Positions 1 through 11,897 of a DNA stretch of 41,049 nucleotides are shown piece by piece. The position numbers were made by a program, and so were the translations under genes. The stretch is from Phoronis australis. Taxonomy: Eukaryota; Phoronida; Phoronidae. Within the stretch, counting starts at the first letter, position 1. The number at the start of each line of letters is the position of its first letter. The stretch is taken from positions 154,848-195,896 of the forward strand of contig NMRA01000535.1 in the NCBI GenBank assembly GCA_002633005.1, read 5' to 3'. The notes beneath the pieces were generated by a model. That model was not told the origin of the DNA. It saw only the letters and a program-made list of their open reading frames with translations, and ran no database searches.

Positions 1-283
1 AACAGTGCATAACAACATTACATGTACAACAGTACATAACAACATTACGTGTACAACAGTACATAACAACATTACATGTACAACAGTGCATAACAACATT
101 ACGTTTAGAACAGTACATAACAACATTACATGTAGAACAGTGCATAACAACATTACATGTAGAACAGTGCATAACAACATTACATGTAGAACAGTGCATA
201 ACAACATTACATGTACAACAGTACATAACAACATTACGTGTACAACAGTACATAACAACATTACATGTAGAACAGTGCATAAA
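1..283. repeat. 27-bp minisatellite, about 10.5 copies
   Basis: The unit aacagtgcataacaacatta plus 7 bases (catgtac or catgtag) repeats from the first base of the window to about 283, so the array probably extends beyond the left edge. Because 27 is a multiple of 3, it stays open in one frame and reads as a 9-residue repeat (VHNNITCTT type). Units differ at a few fixed positions (gca/ata, tac/tag). Nothing suggests that it is translated. Confidence 0.95.
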
Positions 284-968
284 GCTATCTGAAAGTTTCA
301 TATGAATCCGGTCAGTCATTTCTGAGATATGATGTTCCTAAGTTGGTCTAAATCTGACATTTTTCTAGGGTCCTACATAACCTTAGTGGGTTAAAAGTCC
401 TGATGTCCAAAATTCTCTATGAAAGGGTTAGGTTCATGGGGTTAGCACCAACAAAAGGGTGGACAGGTGTTTTGGAAACCCTGTGAAAGGTGTAGACGCC
501 TTACAGATGCGAGGTGCCTTTTTTCAAGTCCATCATTTAAATGGATGGGTATCTTCATTTTCCAGCTGGATCTCTCCTCAAAAATCTACTTATATAAGTA
601 CTCCCACCCCTGAGACAGACATTGACTTTACCATTTTGCTTTAGATGAACCCAAGCAGTCCATCGAGGAATGCATACCTTTGACTTTGAATAATTAATCG
701 ATTAACTTTTTCTTGTGAGCACAACCCAATTCTCTCCTTATAAAAATTTCTTTTATCTCACACTAAAGTGGCCACAGATGATAGTGTTGTTCACGTAAAA
801 GTATAAAAAATATGGTGTTCAGAGTGTGGAACTTCCATGGTGTTATTGAGAGAATAGTACTGTCTATACCGTGCATGGAGTGAGAGAATAGGACTGTCTA
901 TACCCTGCATGGAATGTCTAATGATTGAAGTTTATGTTCCTATCTTTTTAAGGTCTGTGAACATCTAG
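284..968. other. Non-coding flank upstream of the first visible FBXO8 exon
   Basis: No convincing exon was found here. The FBXO8 reading frame is open upstream of 987 only as far as a TAG at 966-968, whose AG can serve as a 3' splice site. This stretch is therefore most likely intron, with the 5' exon(s) lying to the left of the window or not recognised. A short imperfect duplication (gagagaatagtactgtctat / gagagaataggactgtctat) lies at about 849-912. Confidence 0.5.
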
Positions 969-3900
969 GCACCCAGTCCTGCCAAAGTGGATGACAAATC
1001 AGTCAGTATGGGACAAGTGTTGAAAAGAGAAATAGAAAGGCGTGATGGCAAGGATGGTTTTAGAGACTTGTCTGAACTGCCACCAGAGGTCAGCCTAGCT
1101 GTGCTGTCACACCTCAATGCTACTGACCTGTGTCTTGCTGCCTGTGTCTGGGAAAGTTTAGCTTGTGATGAGATCTTGTGGAAGGGGTAAATTGTTTTGG
1201 TTTATCCTGAAACAGTTTTTACAAGAACACTGTACACAAGGGAGAGCCGGGGCTCTGTTATGTGTGCGGGTTTATGTGACAGTGCTCGGGATTTAAGATA
1301 TGAAAATGAGCCAAATACACCTAATTTTAGCTGTGTTTAAATATAAATCAGAACTGAGATGGCAATAATTTCTTTTTCTGTTCTGGTGGTAACTTTGAAT
1401 GAATTTGGCTTTGATTATGGTTTGGTATCTTCATAGCTTTTGATACTTTTTCACCGATTATAAATCTCATGCTTACATTAAGATTTCTTTGTCCATCATC
1501 ATCGTAAGTTATTCAGATTTTATTTGTTGTTTTAATAGTTTCTGTTCTTGACAATAGGTTGTGCCATGAATCGTGGGGGCATGTGTCCATCTACAAAAGT
1601 CCTAATCGTGTCAAGTCATTCAGGAGATTGTATTTACAGTTAGATGAAGCCACGCTAACTTTCAATGCTGATCCATTTGAGGTAAGTGAGCAATAATGCT
1701 TTAGAGAAACATTTTAGGGTGAAATTTAGGTGTCGTAAGGATTGGAGAAAAGATTGTAAAACAAATAAGTAAGATTAGATGGTGTAAAATTAAGAAAAGG
1801 ACATTTCAAGTGGTTTGCTCTTTGTCAGTGGATATAGGTAAAATGTAAACATATTAAGAGGAGGAATAATGTCGGCCAAATTAAATAAATTCATAATGCC
1901 GAACAATAAAGTGTATTCCATTGAGAACACAACACAGCGGAATAGTCAAAGTGAACAAGAAAGAAAGTACAGCTCTCCACTGTTTATATTGCACTGCTGT
2001 CATAAGTGCAATGGAACGCGTGCATTGAAGGCATTGAGCTTGTGTAAAATGGAAAATAGCTATTTTGGAAATTATTTTTGATTGAATTAGGAATTTTTAC
2101 TGTAATGGAACAAAAAGGAAGCTCTGGCAAAATGAAGTGGGACTATGCAGTTAGTAATGTTAGTATTGTATTGGTACACATTAATTCATAATTTTGTTCT
2201 AACATTTACTCGTGGACCCAGCATGTTGACTTCTTTGTCTTTGGTCAAAATATGCGCTATAAAAACATGGGTTTGTGTCCGTCTTATTACAGAACTTACC
2301 TGTTGATTTTTCAGGGTATCAAGTATTTGTTCACACACCGACTGTTAGAGGACTCACCAGATGAGATTGCCAAGTTCATACATTCCACCAAACTGCTGAA
2401 TGATCAAAAGAAAAAGGACTTTTTGCAAGAAAGGTGAATTAAAAGATTTTCTTCCTTGAGAAAGCATGTGTCTATAGCAACTTGGTGCTAATTGTCTCCA
2501 CTTGATCACATGATCACTTGATCACATGATCACTTGATCACATGATCACTTGATCACATGATCACTTGATCACATGATCACTTGATCACATGATCACTTG
2601 ATCACATGCTCTTAGTTGTGAGCTGCAACAACTAGTTGAGCAAAATATGGCAAAATATGCATTTGTGGAAGATAGTTGAACAAGTTTCATTTAGCTGGAA
2701 AAATATTCATCTGTGGCAGATAGTTGAAAAAGTTTCAGTTAGCTGACAAAATATGCATCTGTGGCAGATATTTGAACAAGTTTCATTTAGGTGGCAAAAT
2801 ATTCATCTGTGGCAGATAGTTGAAAAAGTTTCAATTAGCTGACAAAATATGCATCTGTGGCAGATAGTGGAACAAGTTTCATTTAGGTTGCATAATATGC
2901 ATCTGTGGCAGACAGTTAAACAAGTTTCATTCAGGTGGCAAAATATGCATTTTCGGCAGACAGTTGAAACAAGTTTCATTTTAGTGGAAAAATATGCATC
3001 TGTTTAAGATAGTTGAACAAGTTTCATTTAGATGGCAAAATACGCACATGTGGTAGATAGTTGAACAATTTTCATTTAGGTGGCAAAATATGCATCTGTG
3101 GCAGATAGTTTAAAAAGTTTCATTTACGTGGCAAAAATTGTTCTGGGAATTAGTTGCACTTATATAACTGAGTGTGGCAAAAGTTTTCATCTTGTTTTAT
3201 GTCCCCTCATATAAACATGTGGATGGATAATGATGTCATCTGTCCATCTGCATCTGTTACCCCCAGCAGCAATTGAATAAACTTCAACAGGTGTGTTCCT
3301 GTGAAGCTATTGACCAAAAAGGACGACTCTCAGACAGACTCTGTGTCATCTAGTGTCAAGGTTGGTGGATCTAACTACTGCTTTACCTCCTTGTGGCTAT
3401 TTTACATTACTTTTTTTTTCTTCTGTCTGGCAAGACCATTGGTACATCTTCAAAAAAGTTATCACATGTGTTTTTATAAAGAGGATACATCTGCCCATTT
3501 TCATATCAGTCTTGTGTGTTTTACACCTCTTAGTGGCAATTCTATGATTTTGATATCCATTTTTGGCCCGTCTTTGTTTCTTTCTGCCAAATGGTTTGAA
3601 GAATGTTGCTCTTGTTCTGCCCCTTAGTTGCAGTTTTTCGCATTAGCTTCAATATTTACAATGTTTTAAGACTGAAATTTATGAGATAAAGCTTTATCGA
3701 CGATAGAGCAGTACTTGCTCATTTTTGGACAACTGTGACTCGTGCTATGCCCCCTAGTGGCAACAGCTTAGTATTCACTTTATCCACTTCTCCAACTGGC
3801 AAACCTCTTGAAGAATCATGTGGTCAAATGCGTCTTGAGGTAAGCATGACTGGCTTTGATTATTGAATCGATCTGACTGCTGCAGTGCCCCCTTGTGGTA

Positions 3901-6900
3901 ATTTTGGTTTTCTGTGCAACCTGGATTGCATTTGCCAATTTTTGAATGTGTAGCACTGCACCTTGTAGACCCAGTTTTAAGTTCAATAGTATTGCTCATT
4001 CTAGGACATGGAAATTTGTTGACATATAACATCCCTTATATCTCGGTTAGCATTGCTCTTGTTCGTGATGTAGATGTCATTTTGCCTATACTTGCCTATT
4101 CTACACTTAATTCTTGTATAATGATATTTCATGTAAAAAAAAAACCTTCAATTTTGATGGAGTTTACCACCCCTTCCAAAATTTGACTGCCTCGTGTCCA
4201 TTGCCAGTGATCTTTCATTCCTTTTGATTCAAAAACCAACTCTTATCTTACCAAGAAAAATCCACCATTCTCTCATTCACAGTGTTCCTCTTTAAGGCTT
4301 TACAAAGTGGCAAGAAAGTGTTCATTTTTAAAAGAGGTTTACGACGCATCACTGTTATTCTTTCAGGGACGATATTTTGGAAAGACTTATCAACTACCAG
4401 AGTTTTGAGAACCAGTTCTTGCCCAACGCTCTTCGAAAGTTTTTCAAGGCAATTCATGTACCCACCACCAGAGGGGAGTATCTGTCACAGTTGGTTGGCA
4501 CTTTCACAGATAGATTTTGTGCTTGTAACCCGGACCTGCACCTTTCAAGGGGTATGTATTTGTGACCGGGACACTTCAACTACTAAAATTTGCCTGCAAA
4601 CACATTTTCTATCAAGATGAATCATGTCAATTGATACACCACTAATCACTGCTTGACATGTACTGTTCAATTGATACATTACTAATCACTTCCTGACATG
4701 TACTGTTCAATTGATACATTACTAATCACTGCCTGACATGTTGTACTGTTCAATTGATACATTACTAATCACTTTCTGACATGTTGTCATGCTTTTGCAA
4801 GGAAGAGTACGGTAATTCTGCACTTGTTTGCTCAAAAATAATTGGCAAAGTGCCAGTTTTCCATTCTTGAAAGGTTGATTTCCTTGCTGCAAATAATGTA
4901 CACAGTACAAACCAAGTTAGCAATAGGCTGAACATAAGAAATTTGCAAAATAATATTTACTTGTCAGCCATATTGTGTTCCAAATAAGTCAACTATTACC
5001 AGATGATTATATGAATTTGTCAATCTCAATATGGCGTGGAAAATATGTTACAAACATTTTAAGTCTTGTCAACACGCCATTTATCGGCTACATCATGTGT
5101 CCTAATAAGCATAAGTCTGAAAAGATTTCTGCCCCCAAACCAGGACTCGAACCCAGGACCTTCTGACCCCTGGTTGGGGGCAGAAATCTATTCAGAGTTA
5201 TATTAATTTTATTGATTACGTCACGTGATGTGGCCAACAGATGGCGGGCTGACAAGACTTCAAATATTTGCAATTACCAGATAGTCCTTACAGAGTGATT
5301 ATCGACAATCCAAACTGACTGTTTATATCATATTCAGGTATGTGTAGCTCAAAAACTTGTGGTAATGAAAATAGGTTCACTGTTTTAGGAAGTCATGGCT
5401 TAATTCAGTCTATAGATAACAGGAATTTACACAGACTTTCAACTGTGAATAAATGGTAGCCACAGGTTTATTCTTGGACTATTTGAAGCACAGTAATAAC
5501 AATAGCAATAGCAATAGCAATAGCAATAGCAATAACAATAATAATAATAATAATAAACTTTATTTATAGAGGATAAAATACAATAGTCCTAAAACATGCT
5601 TTAGCCAACTTAGGCTAATATGCAGCATGGTCCTCTGTAGCAAAAATTAAATTAAATAAATTAAGTTAGATAAATAGATAAATAAATAAAATAAATTAAG
5701 TTGCATTAAATTAAACAGTATTTAGAAATTAGATTTACAGACTGAATTAAAAATAAATAAATAAATAAAAACTTTTAATATGGTAATACATTGGAGCTAT
5801 GATGACCACAGGTAACTAATGAGTTGATGTCTGAAATCATCAACAGTCAACCTCCTTTAGACTATTTGGCAAGTTGTCCCATTGTTGAATGGCCTGAATA
5901 AAGAAGGACTTAGAATGAAGTTCTGTGTTTAGGCAAAACCAAATTGTTTTGAGGTAGAAAATCTTGTTCTGATTTGGTGGCTATTTCAAACAAGTACAAG
6001 GTTACGAGATTAAGTTGGTACCTTTAGTAGTGGATTTTTCATGCTCACTGCAGTCTTGTACTTTTAATAAGATATAGATCGTTATTTGTACACATGGCCA
6101 TTGGGCCAAATTACAACATATAAACAGGTATAGATCATTATTTGTACACATGGCCATTGGGCCAAATTACAACATATAAACTAGCAAAGTAGTGTGCTAT
6201 ACACACATGTCAACAATACAAACTAAACGTTAAACGTTCTTATTTTTGCAGGCACTGTATACATAGTTTAAAACTGAGATATTAGGTTTTTGTAATAGCT
6301 TATAAAATTTGTACAGAGCAGTATTTGTCTACACACTTACAATTATGTTCTGATTCTGATATTAGATAAAGAATTGCAACTAATAAAAAGAGATATTCTA
6401 TGTAATTCCACAAGCACAACGTACAAATTCTGTTTGGTTAATTCAATATTTAAATGGATAACCAATTTCTGCTGCTAGGCTGTGGTTTGCTCAGCAGACA
6501 TGTAAAATTTTGCATAAACAATCGCTGAAAATTATCAATTTCTAAATATTATTTTTCGAATTCAAATACAGCTTTAACGCTTTGAATAAGAATTAGACTG
6601 AACATCGGATTAATGTCTTTTGAAACAGCAGTCCTTTTAAAATACATTACGAAAAATATTTCCAAATGACTGTTGACCCACTGCTGCCAGATACAGCCAA
6701 ACGTGATACATCGACACACTGCTGCCAGGTTCAGCCAAACACGATACATTGTCACACTGCTGCCAGGTTCAGCCAAACATGATACATTAATAATTAGCTG
6801 GGGACAGTAAAGTGTCATCTTTTCCAAAAACAGCTCTAATGCGTAATTAAACCCGAAACTCTCGCGTTGCAGCTAAACACTCTTATGGCTGAGCGAAATC

Positions 6901-7745
6901 ACACTAAATAAATGGCAGTATTTTAAGTGTATTTAACTGGTAGTCACCAGCCCTGATTTCACCGAATGTCTGGCAGACAAGGGCAACTGGCAATTTGTTA
7001 GATCACTAACACCTATTTTATTGTTTTATAGATCTGTACTTGGCTAATAATTTCCAAAAGTCTGTCCCATTCAACAATAATCACAAAAATGCATTTTTTC
7101 TGGTGTAAAAACAGTTATAGTGTCCATTGTAAGTGGAACTTGCATGCTAATTCTTATCTCTCTGATTGCTTGGCAAAATTAGTTGGAAACACAACTTAGA
7201 GCGACGATGTGAATATGAAGTAGATTGAAAATTGCCAAATGTTTTTAAGAACGACTTTTGTGTCAAAAAGAATCCACGATAAATCGCTCTATCGTGTCCA
7301 GTAAGTATTGTGACGTGGTGTTTGGGATGCGGGTTATGTTAATCCCCAAGGTATGTCATTAGGTCAAAGGTCACCTAGTTGCAAAATTTTTGTTTTCACA
7401 TAAGTTGTCAGTGAATATAACTACACTTTGTTTAGCATAGATGATGTTCAAATAGCATTGTCGTTTATTTCCCGCTATTTGTTAGCATAGTGTTAGGAGC
7501 ATGCAAATTCATCTTTAATTCATGAAATGAACTAATTTCTTATAGAGTCCGTGTTCATCATCTGCTTCAGTCTGATCATGCTATCGGTGGATCTCTGCAG
7601 TCCTCATGTCAAGAACAAAATGTCTAAACGAGAGTTCATACGGAACACACGTGGTGCCGCCACCGATCTAGATGGTGAACTAGCGGGTCATCTCTATGAC
7701 AACATATATCTTGTGGGTCACGTAGCTCCTGAAGGTGAAGGCTGA
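969..7745 (+). CDS. FBXO8: F-box only protein 8 (F-box plus Sec7 domain), 5' end incomplete
   Basis: Coding exons are 969-1186, 1558-1681, 2315-2433, 4367-4551 and 7546-7745; all introns are GT..AG and the phases join without a break, giving 281 visible residues (vertebrate FBXO8 has about 319). The F-box is at about residues 34-80 (LSELPPEVSLAVLSHL, then NATDLCLAACVW). A Sec7 domain follows from about 111 to 275, with NQFLPNALRKFF, RFCACNPDLHLS, SPHVKNKMSKREFIRNTR and HLYDNIYLVGHVAP. Known for the family: an SCF adaptor that promotes ARF6 ubiquitylation. The Sec7 glutamic-finger position appears to be Arg (about residue 189, TTRGEY), which fits loss of exchange activity. The N terminus is uncertain: GTG 987 cannot start; either an upstream exon joins at 969 (acceptor AG 967-968) or translation starts at ATG 1008 (MGQVLK). 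ATTAAA at 7939 is a possible poly(A) signal. Confidence 0.93.
2501..2608. repeat. 16-bp palindromic minisatellite
   Basis: About seven copies of cttgatcacatgatca, almost identical. Each unit contains the self-complementary string TGATCACATGATCA (with a central mismatch), so each strand can fold on itself. It lies 67 bp downstream of the exon-3 5' splice site of FBXO8. Confidence 0.95.
2650..3137. repeat. 48-bp minisatellite, about 10 copies
   Basis: Diverged units of the form gatagttgaacaagtttcat, ttaggtggcaaaatatgcat, ctgtggca repeat head to tail in FBXO8 intron 3. Copies differ by several substitutions and an occasional 1-base insertion, so the array is older than its 16-bp neighbour. Confidence 0.93.
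3380..3960. repeat. Old tandem repeat of about 95-140 bp carrying CTCF-like cores
   Basis: Five same-orientation copies of a core close to cccccTAGTGGC lie at 3386-3397, 3526-3537, 3620-3631, 3750-3761 and 3888-3899, spaced 140, 94, 130 and 138 bp. Words such as ttgctcttgttc and ttgctcat recur between them, so this is a decayed tandem array. The core resembles the complement of the animal CTCF consensus (GCGCCCCCTGGTGGC). Binding is inferred, not shown. Confidence 0.55.
4627..4788. repeat. 40-43-bp minisatellite, 4 copies
   Basis: The unit tcaattgatacattactaat, cactgcctgacatgtactgt is repeated four times in FBXO8 intron 4, starting at about 4627, 4667, 4707 and 4750. Confidence 0.93.
5123..5189. 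repeat. Hairpin-forming, tRNA-like short repeat
   Basis: The left arm (5123-5144, agatttctgcccccaaacca then gg) and the right arm (5169-5189) are inverted copies differing by one extra base. Between them, on the - strand, is GGGTTCGAGTCC, a good RNA polymerase III B box. This could be a tRNA-derived SINE or MITE fragment; no complete cloverleaf or A box was found, so it is not called a tRNA gene. Confidence 0.5.
5491..6060 (-). mobile_element. Non-LTR retrotransposon (LINE) 3' remnant
   Basis: The - strand at about 5845-5935 encodes SKSFFIQAIQQWDNLPNSLK, the signature found near the C terminus of jockey/CR1/L2-type reverse transcriptases. The sense 3' end runs leftwards into an AATAAAG box followed by a (TTA)n and (TTGCTA)n tail (5491-5560 on the + strand), typical of such elements. 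AT-rich simple sequence (taaa/ataaataa) fills 5640-5775. The element is 5'-truncated and not intact. Confidence 0.7.
6073..6184. repeat. 56-bp tandem duplication
   Basis: Two nearly identical copies begin tatagatcgttatttgtaca and tatagatcattatttgtaca and end acaacatataaac. They sit just right of the LINE remnant in FBXO8 intron 4 and contain the palindrome tggccattgggcca. Confidence 0.93.
6681..6789. repeat. 38-bp minisatellite, 3 copies
   Basis: Copies of ctgctgccaggttcagccaa, acacgatacattgtcaca start at 6681, 6719 and 6757. They lie in FBXO8 intron 4. Confidence 0.93.
6925..7100 (+). repeat. Interspersed repeat family A, copy 1
   Basis: Shares a run of matching words with 38935-39125 in the same order and orientation: atttaactggt, gtcaccagcc, tgtctggcagacaa / tatctgacagacaa, ttgttttatag / ttgttttacag, caacaataatcacaaaaatg / cgacaataatacccaaaatg, then tgcattttt. 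No coding capacity was seen. Probably a non-autonomous dispersed element. Confidence 0.7.
7361..7373 (+). promoter_or_regulatory. Perfect DR1 nuclear-receptor motif
   Basis: AGGTCA-A-AGGTCA is the exact direct repeat with one spacer base bound by RXR, HNF4 and COUP-type receptors. It lies in FBXO8 intron 4, about 170 bp before the last exon. Whether it is used cannot be told from sequence alone. Confidence 0.5.
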
Positions 7746-8894
7746 AGTGAGTCTGCAAGCAGTGATAGCTGCGTTTCGTTTTAGAATATTGTACATCAGA
7801 AATGAGCTGGTCTTATAACTGAGTTTTGTCATTGTAATTATTTGATCATTTACCAATCATTTAGAATATGAAATTAGTGAAAACTGCATGTCATGAATTC
7901 TTTTATATGTACCGTCATGAAGTAGAATATTTGTTTGAATTAAAATGTATATGACTGTAATGATATTCATTGATTTTATCCTCTGTTTTTGGACATTGAA
8001 ATCTGAATATTCATGGACAATACGAGAAGATTTCATTCTGTATTAACTGATAACAGTATAACTCACATTAAATTGGATGCTCCTGAGATGGAGTTTTGCA
8101 TAGCTCTGACAAAATTTCTGCAGTATGGTTATTTAGCTGGTACAACTGACCTTTCATATACATTATGAACACAACCCATTACACATTATCATGTACTATG
8201 TCAATAGGTATATGTACTGTGAGCACCTACCCATGGCATCACAAAATTGGATCTGCAGTTCCTTCTGCGTGGAACATACAGAAGATTGATGAGAATGCTT
8301 GTGGTAAAATGTCATCAAATTAGGGCAGAATATGACCCACAAGTGAAAATTGGAATTTTTTCATTTTATTCTGCACCTGCACTGTGATTTCACTGCTCCG
8401 CTAGTCGGGTACAGCCGTGTCGTTATCAGTTTGACAGTGATAGCACAGGGGAGAAAGCTGGCAAACCAATGTTTACATAGTCCAGCTCTCTCATTGTCTG
8501 CATTCATCTGATAATGTCACGAAATCCAGCAATTATGTTTTGCCCCTGGCGCTAACCAATATGTAAAAATACTATTTTAAATGGTGCTCAACAAAATGGG
8601 TTCTGCGTGAAATATTACTACCAAAAAACTTTGAACGGACGAAAAAAATGGTTGACTTTCAGAGAAATTGGACTTGACTTTTTCCTGTTGATTCCTTTGT
8701 GTCACTAAAACCTCTGACCCTACTACTTCAGTATTGTATACCAACAAAATAGGCTTGTTGTTCAAGTTTAATGGAATGTGATAGTAGATCATATTGTGAT
8801 GTTGGAAAGTTGTTGGTTTTTACAATTCAGGGGAATGGTACATAACCTTTTGAAAGATAAATAGCACCGAGTGTTATTAATACCATTTTTAAGA

Positions 8895-8967
8895 AGTATG
8901 TCATACATAAAGCGACAATGTTTATGACAAGTATGTCATACATGTAGCGACAATGTTTATGACAAGT
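8895..8967. repeat. 35-bp tandem duplication
   Basis: Two copies of agtatgtcatacataaagcg, acaatgtttatgaca, starting at 8895 and 8930. The unit contains the inverted word gtatgtcatac. Confidence 0.92.
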
Positions 8968-9182
8968 TGAAGACATTGACAAAATTCATGATAAGCCTTA
9001 AGAGAGACCAAATTTCACACCATTTTGTATAAAATAGATGAGATTTTATTGTAATAATAGTCGAGGTTGGAATCTACGTTTAGAACCCAATCTCCATCTG
9101 GAATAGTTTTTAAACTGAAGATGTACGAGTCAGATTTCATGAATTTATGAATAAAATCTCTTGATCCAGTTGAATCCACGTT

Positions 9183-9349
9183 ATGTGAGTTATACAGTTA
9201 GAGTAATATCCTTTCATATAGCAGTACGCCGGTATACATGTGAGTTATACAGTTAGAGTAATATCCTTTCATATAGCAGTACGCCGGTATACATGTGAGT
9301 TATACAGTTAGAGTAATATCCTTTCATATTGCAGTACGCCGGTATACAT
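9183..9349. repeat. 55-bp minisatellite, 3 copies
   Basis: Three almost identical units start at 9183, 9238 and 9293: atgtgagttatacagttaga, gtaatatcctttcatatagc, agtacgccggtatac. Near-identity implies a recent expansion. Confidence 0.95.
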
Positions 9350-11897
9350 AACTCTACTATCTGAGCTGTATAACATCAGATTTGGATGTTCAAAGAATTT
9401 CGTAAAGTTGAGTTTTCCTCTAAATTTTAAATTAACTTGTTGTATTTTTTTTTACTGTCCACTCATTGCTGTGCAATTTTCAAATTACTGGACAGACTTT
9501 TGCAGAACTCTGTTGGGCTCCTTCAAACTATGATAAACTTTTCGAGAGAAATGTTTGACAGTTTTGTCGAACTTTTGTTACAATAAATTAGCGTTTTTGT
9601 CATCAGTTAGACAGAATTAATGTGACGTTATTGCACCTGGCCACTAATTTTTGTGTGTATGCATGGCCTTGTGTGCTGTCCTTTTGACAAAGTGCGTAGA
9701 GCAACTTCATCGAGATTTAGCCTGCATTGAAACAGATTCTTCACAAAAAGAAATACATATTTAGTCTTGTGTTGTAGTTTTGTGTGTTGAAAGTTGATCG
9801 AATTTCGACGTCGTCAAGTTTATTTTGAAAACTACTGCAGTACTGTATCTTGTTAAGTCTGGTTCTAGTGTTTGTTACTTTTTCATGTTGAAAGCATGAG
9901 CAATAGTTATTAACTTTGTTTTGGTAACTGCAGCAGGTTAGTGCTTAAAGCTCAATAATTTATGGCCAAGAATTTTTCATGAATAGGGTGTTGAATTAGG
10001 TTGGGAGAGGTTGATGAACTTTGTGTGTTGGGTAACCTTGGAAATGATAAGGGTAAAGGGAGCTGTGTTGGGTAAGGAAAGGGCTTGTTGGCAGATGATG
10101 AGGACTGTGCTAGGAAGTTACCTTTATAACAGTTGAATATTAAATACCGTCCTAAGTTAGACACACCTTGAATGGCGATTTAAAGAATTGTAATGCTCCT
10201 AACTATTATATGCTAATGTATAGCAGGAACTAACGAACAATGCTAGCATAACATATTGTACACTAAACAATTTACAGTTGTAATCATTGGCAACTTGTAA
10301 ACAAAAAAAATCTGCAAATAGGTGACCTTTACAAATAGGTGACCTTTACACTAATGATTTACATTGTGGGCTCACATAGCCCACATCATGCAGCATTATT
10401 CACCAGCACCACGTCGCGATTCTTATGGCCATGGTTCAGTGATTGGCGGCAGATCATTTTTGCCTCAGAATGAGTTGTCTGGCGAAAATGATCCGCTGCA
10501 AATTCATTCTTTAATGCATTTGGCAGTTCTCAGCCTACTTCATTATTCACATCGTCGCTATATGTTGTGTTTCCAACTAATTTAGCCAAGCAATCACAGA
10601 GATTAGCCTGCAAGATCCACTTTAAAATGAGCATGTGACTGAAGTCTGTCAGTGTTATCTTCCAACTGACCTGTACCGAGTTGTGCCGTTTCAGTTTAGT
10701 ATTATCACTCTTAAGTTTTTATGTTTTATATCATAAATGTATTTACACTATTCAGTTTCCATGTTACTGTCAAGTGTCCTCAAATATCAATGCCATCTGT
10801 TGTTAAGTTGAAATGGCAGACATGTATGTGCTGACAAGTGAAACACTTTAGACAAAATGGTGGAACATTGCTGCGTAGGCATCTTCTATGCTGAAACCAT
10901 TTATGTTTTATTATTTTCTAAGTTAAGTAGTTGTGATTTTAAATTGTTATGCAACTTGTGAAAGTTGTAATTAAAACTGTCTCATTTATTGTTTGTGAGA
11001 TATTGATCGATACTTTGATGTGTTTGAAGTACATACTACCAATGGCATATTCATCCATATCATTGATGTCAAAATGTTGAACGTTATTGTTTAGTAAAAT
11101 TTTGAACTGTGATATGTAGTCATATTTTAACTCTGATTGAAATGTTAATATCAAATTTTCATAACATTTGAAATTTGCCACGTCAGAAAAAGTCAACTGT
11201 CTGTCGGCTGGTAGTGGTGGTTGACTGTAACACCGTATTGCAATAAAGAACCAGCCAAAACGCATTTCCTATGAAGGCCATCGACCAAGTGTGTGTTCAT
11301 CTTTATCCTTGTCTGAATATTCAGATAACTTTGTTCTCCGATATACATGTTCCATGCACATTCATTCATTGCGCTCCAATTTTTACTCCTCTATTCACAT
11401 TTTATAAGTAGTTTTCGTCAGTTTAAATGTCCCGAAAAAGAAAATGGAAAATAGAGCCTGGATGCTTACAAGTGTTTTATTTAGGTATGATCTGATAAGA
11501 AACAGTAACTAATTACTGTCACTAAGTGATTCAGTGAATAGAGTCAATCTGTTGATGACTAACCCATTAAAGTGAGAATCAAATGTGGATGGAGACTGTT
11601 GACCAGTGACACTGGAGAAATTCAAAAGATATCTTCAAATCTGTCCTGATCTTGTTTAAAGGGGATGTTTACATCATGAACACAGGAAATACGAAATTCA
11701 CCGTTTAGGAGCTTACCTACAGTCTGTAACACATATTGTGTTGTGCTTGCATCAGTTGACTATTGACACACAGTAAATTGATACACTGGTTTTGATGATT
11801 TTATATTTTCATTTTGTACTGAATTCTCTCATTGACATTGCATAGCACATTCATGAAGGCCAGTCATATTTGTATATCAAATTAACAGAAAAATCAG

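Noticed and set aside
5-292. 95-codon open frame with a 9-residue repeat
   Set aside because: It is the translation of a 27-bp minisatellite; openness follows from the unit length being a multiple of three, with no start context or splice support.
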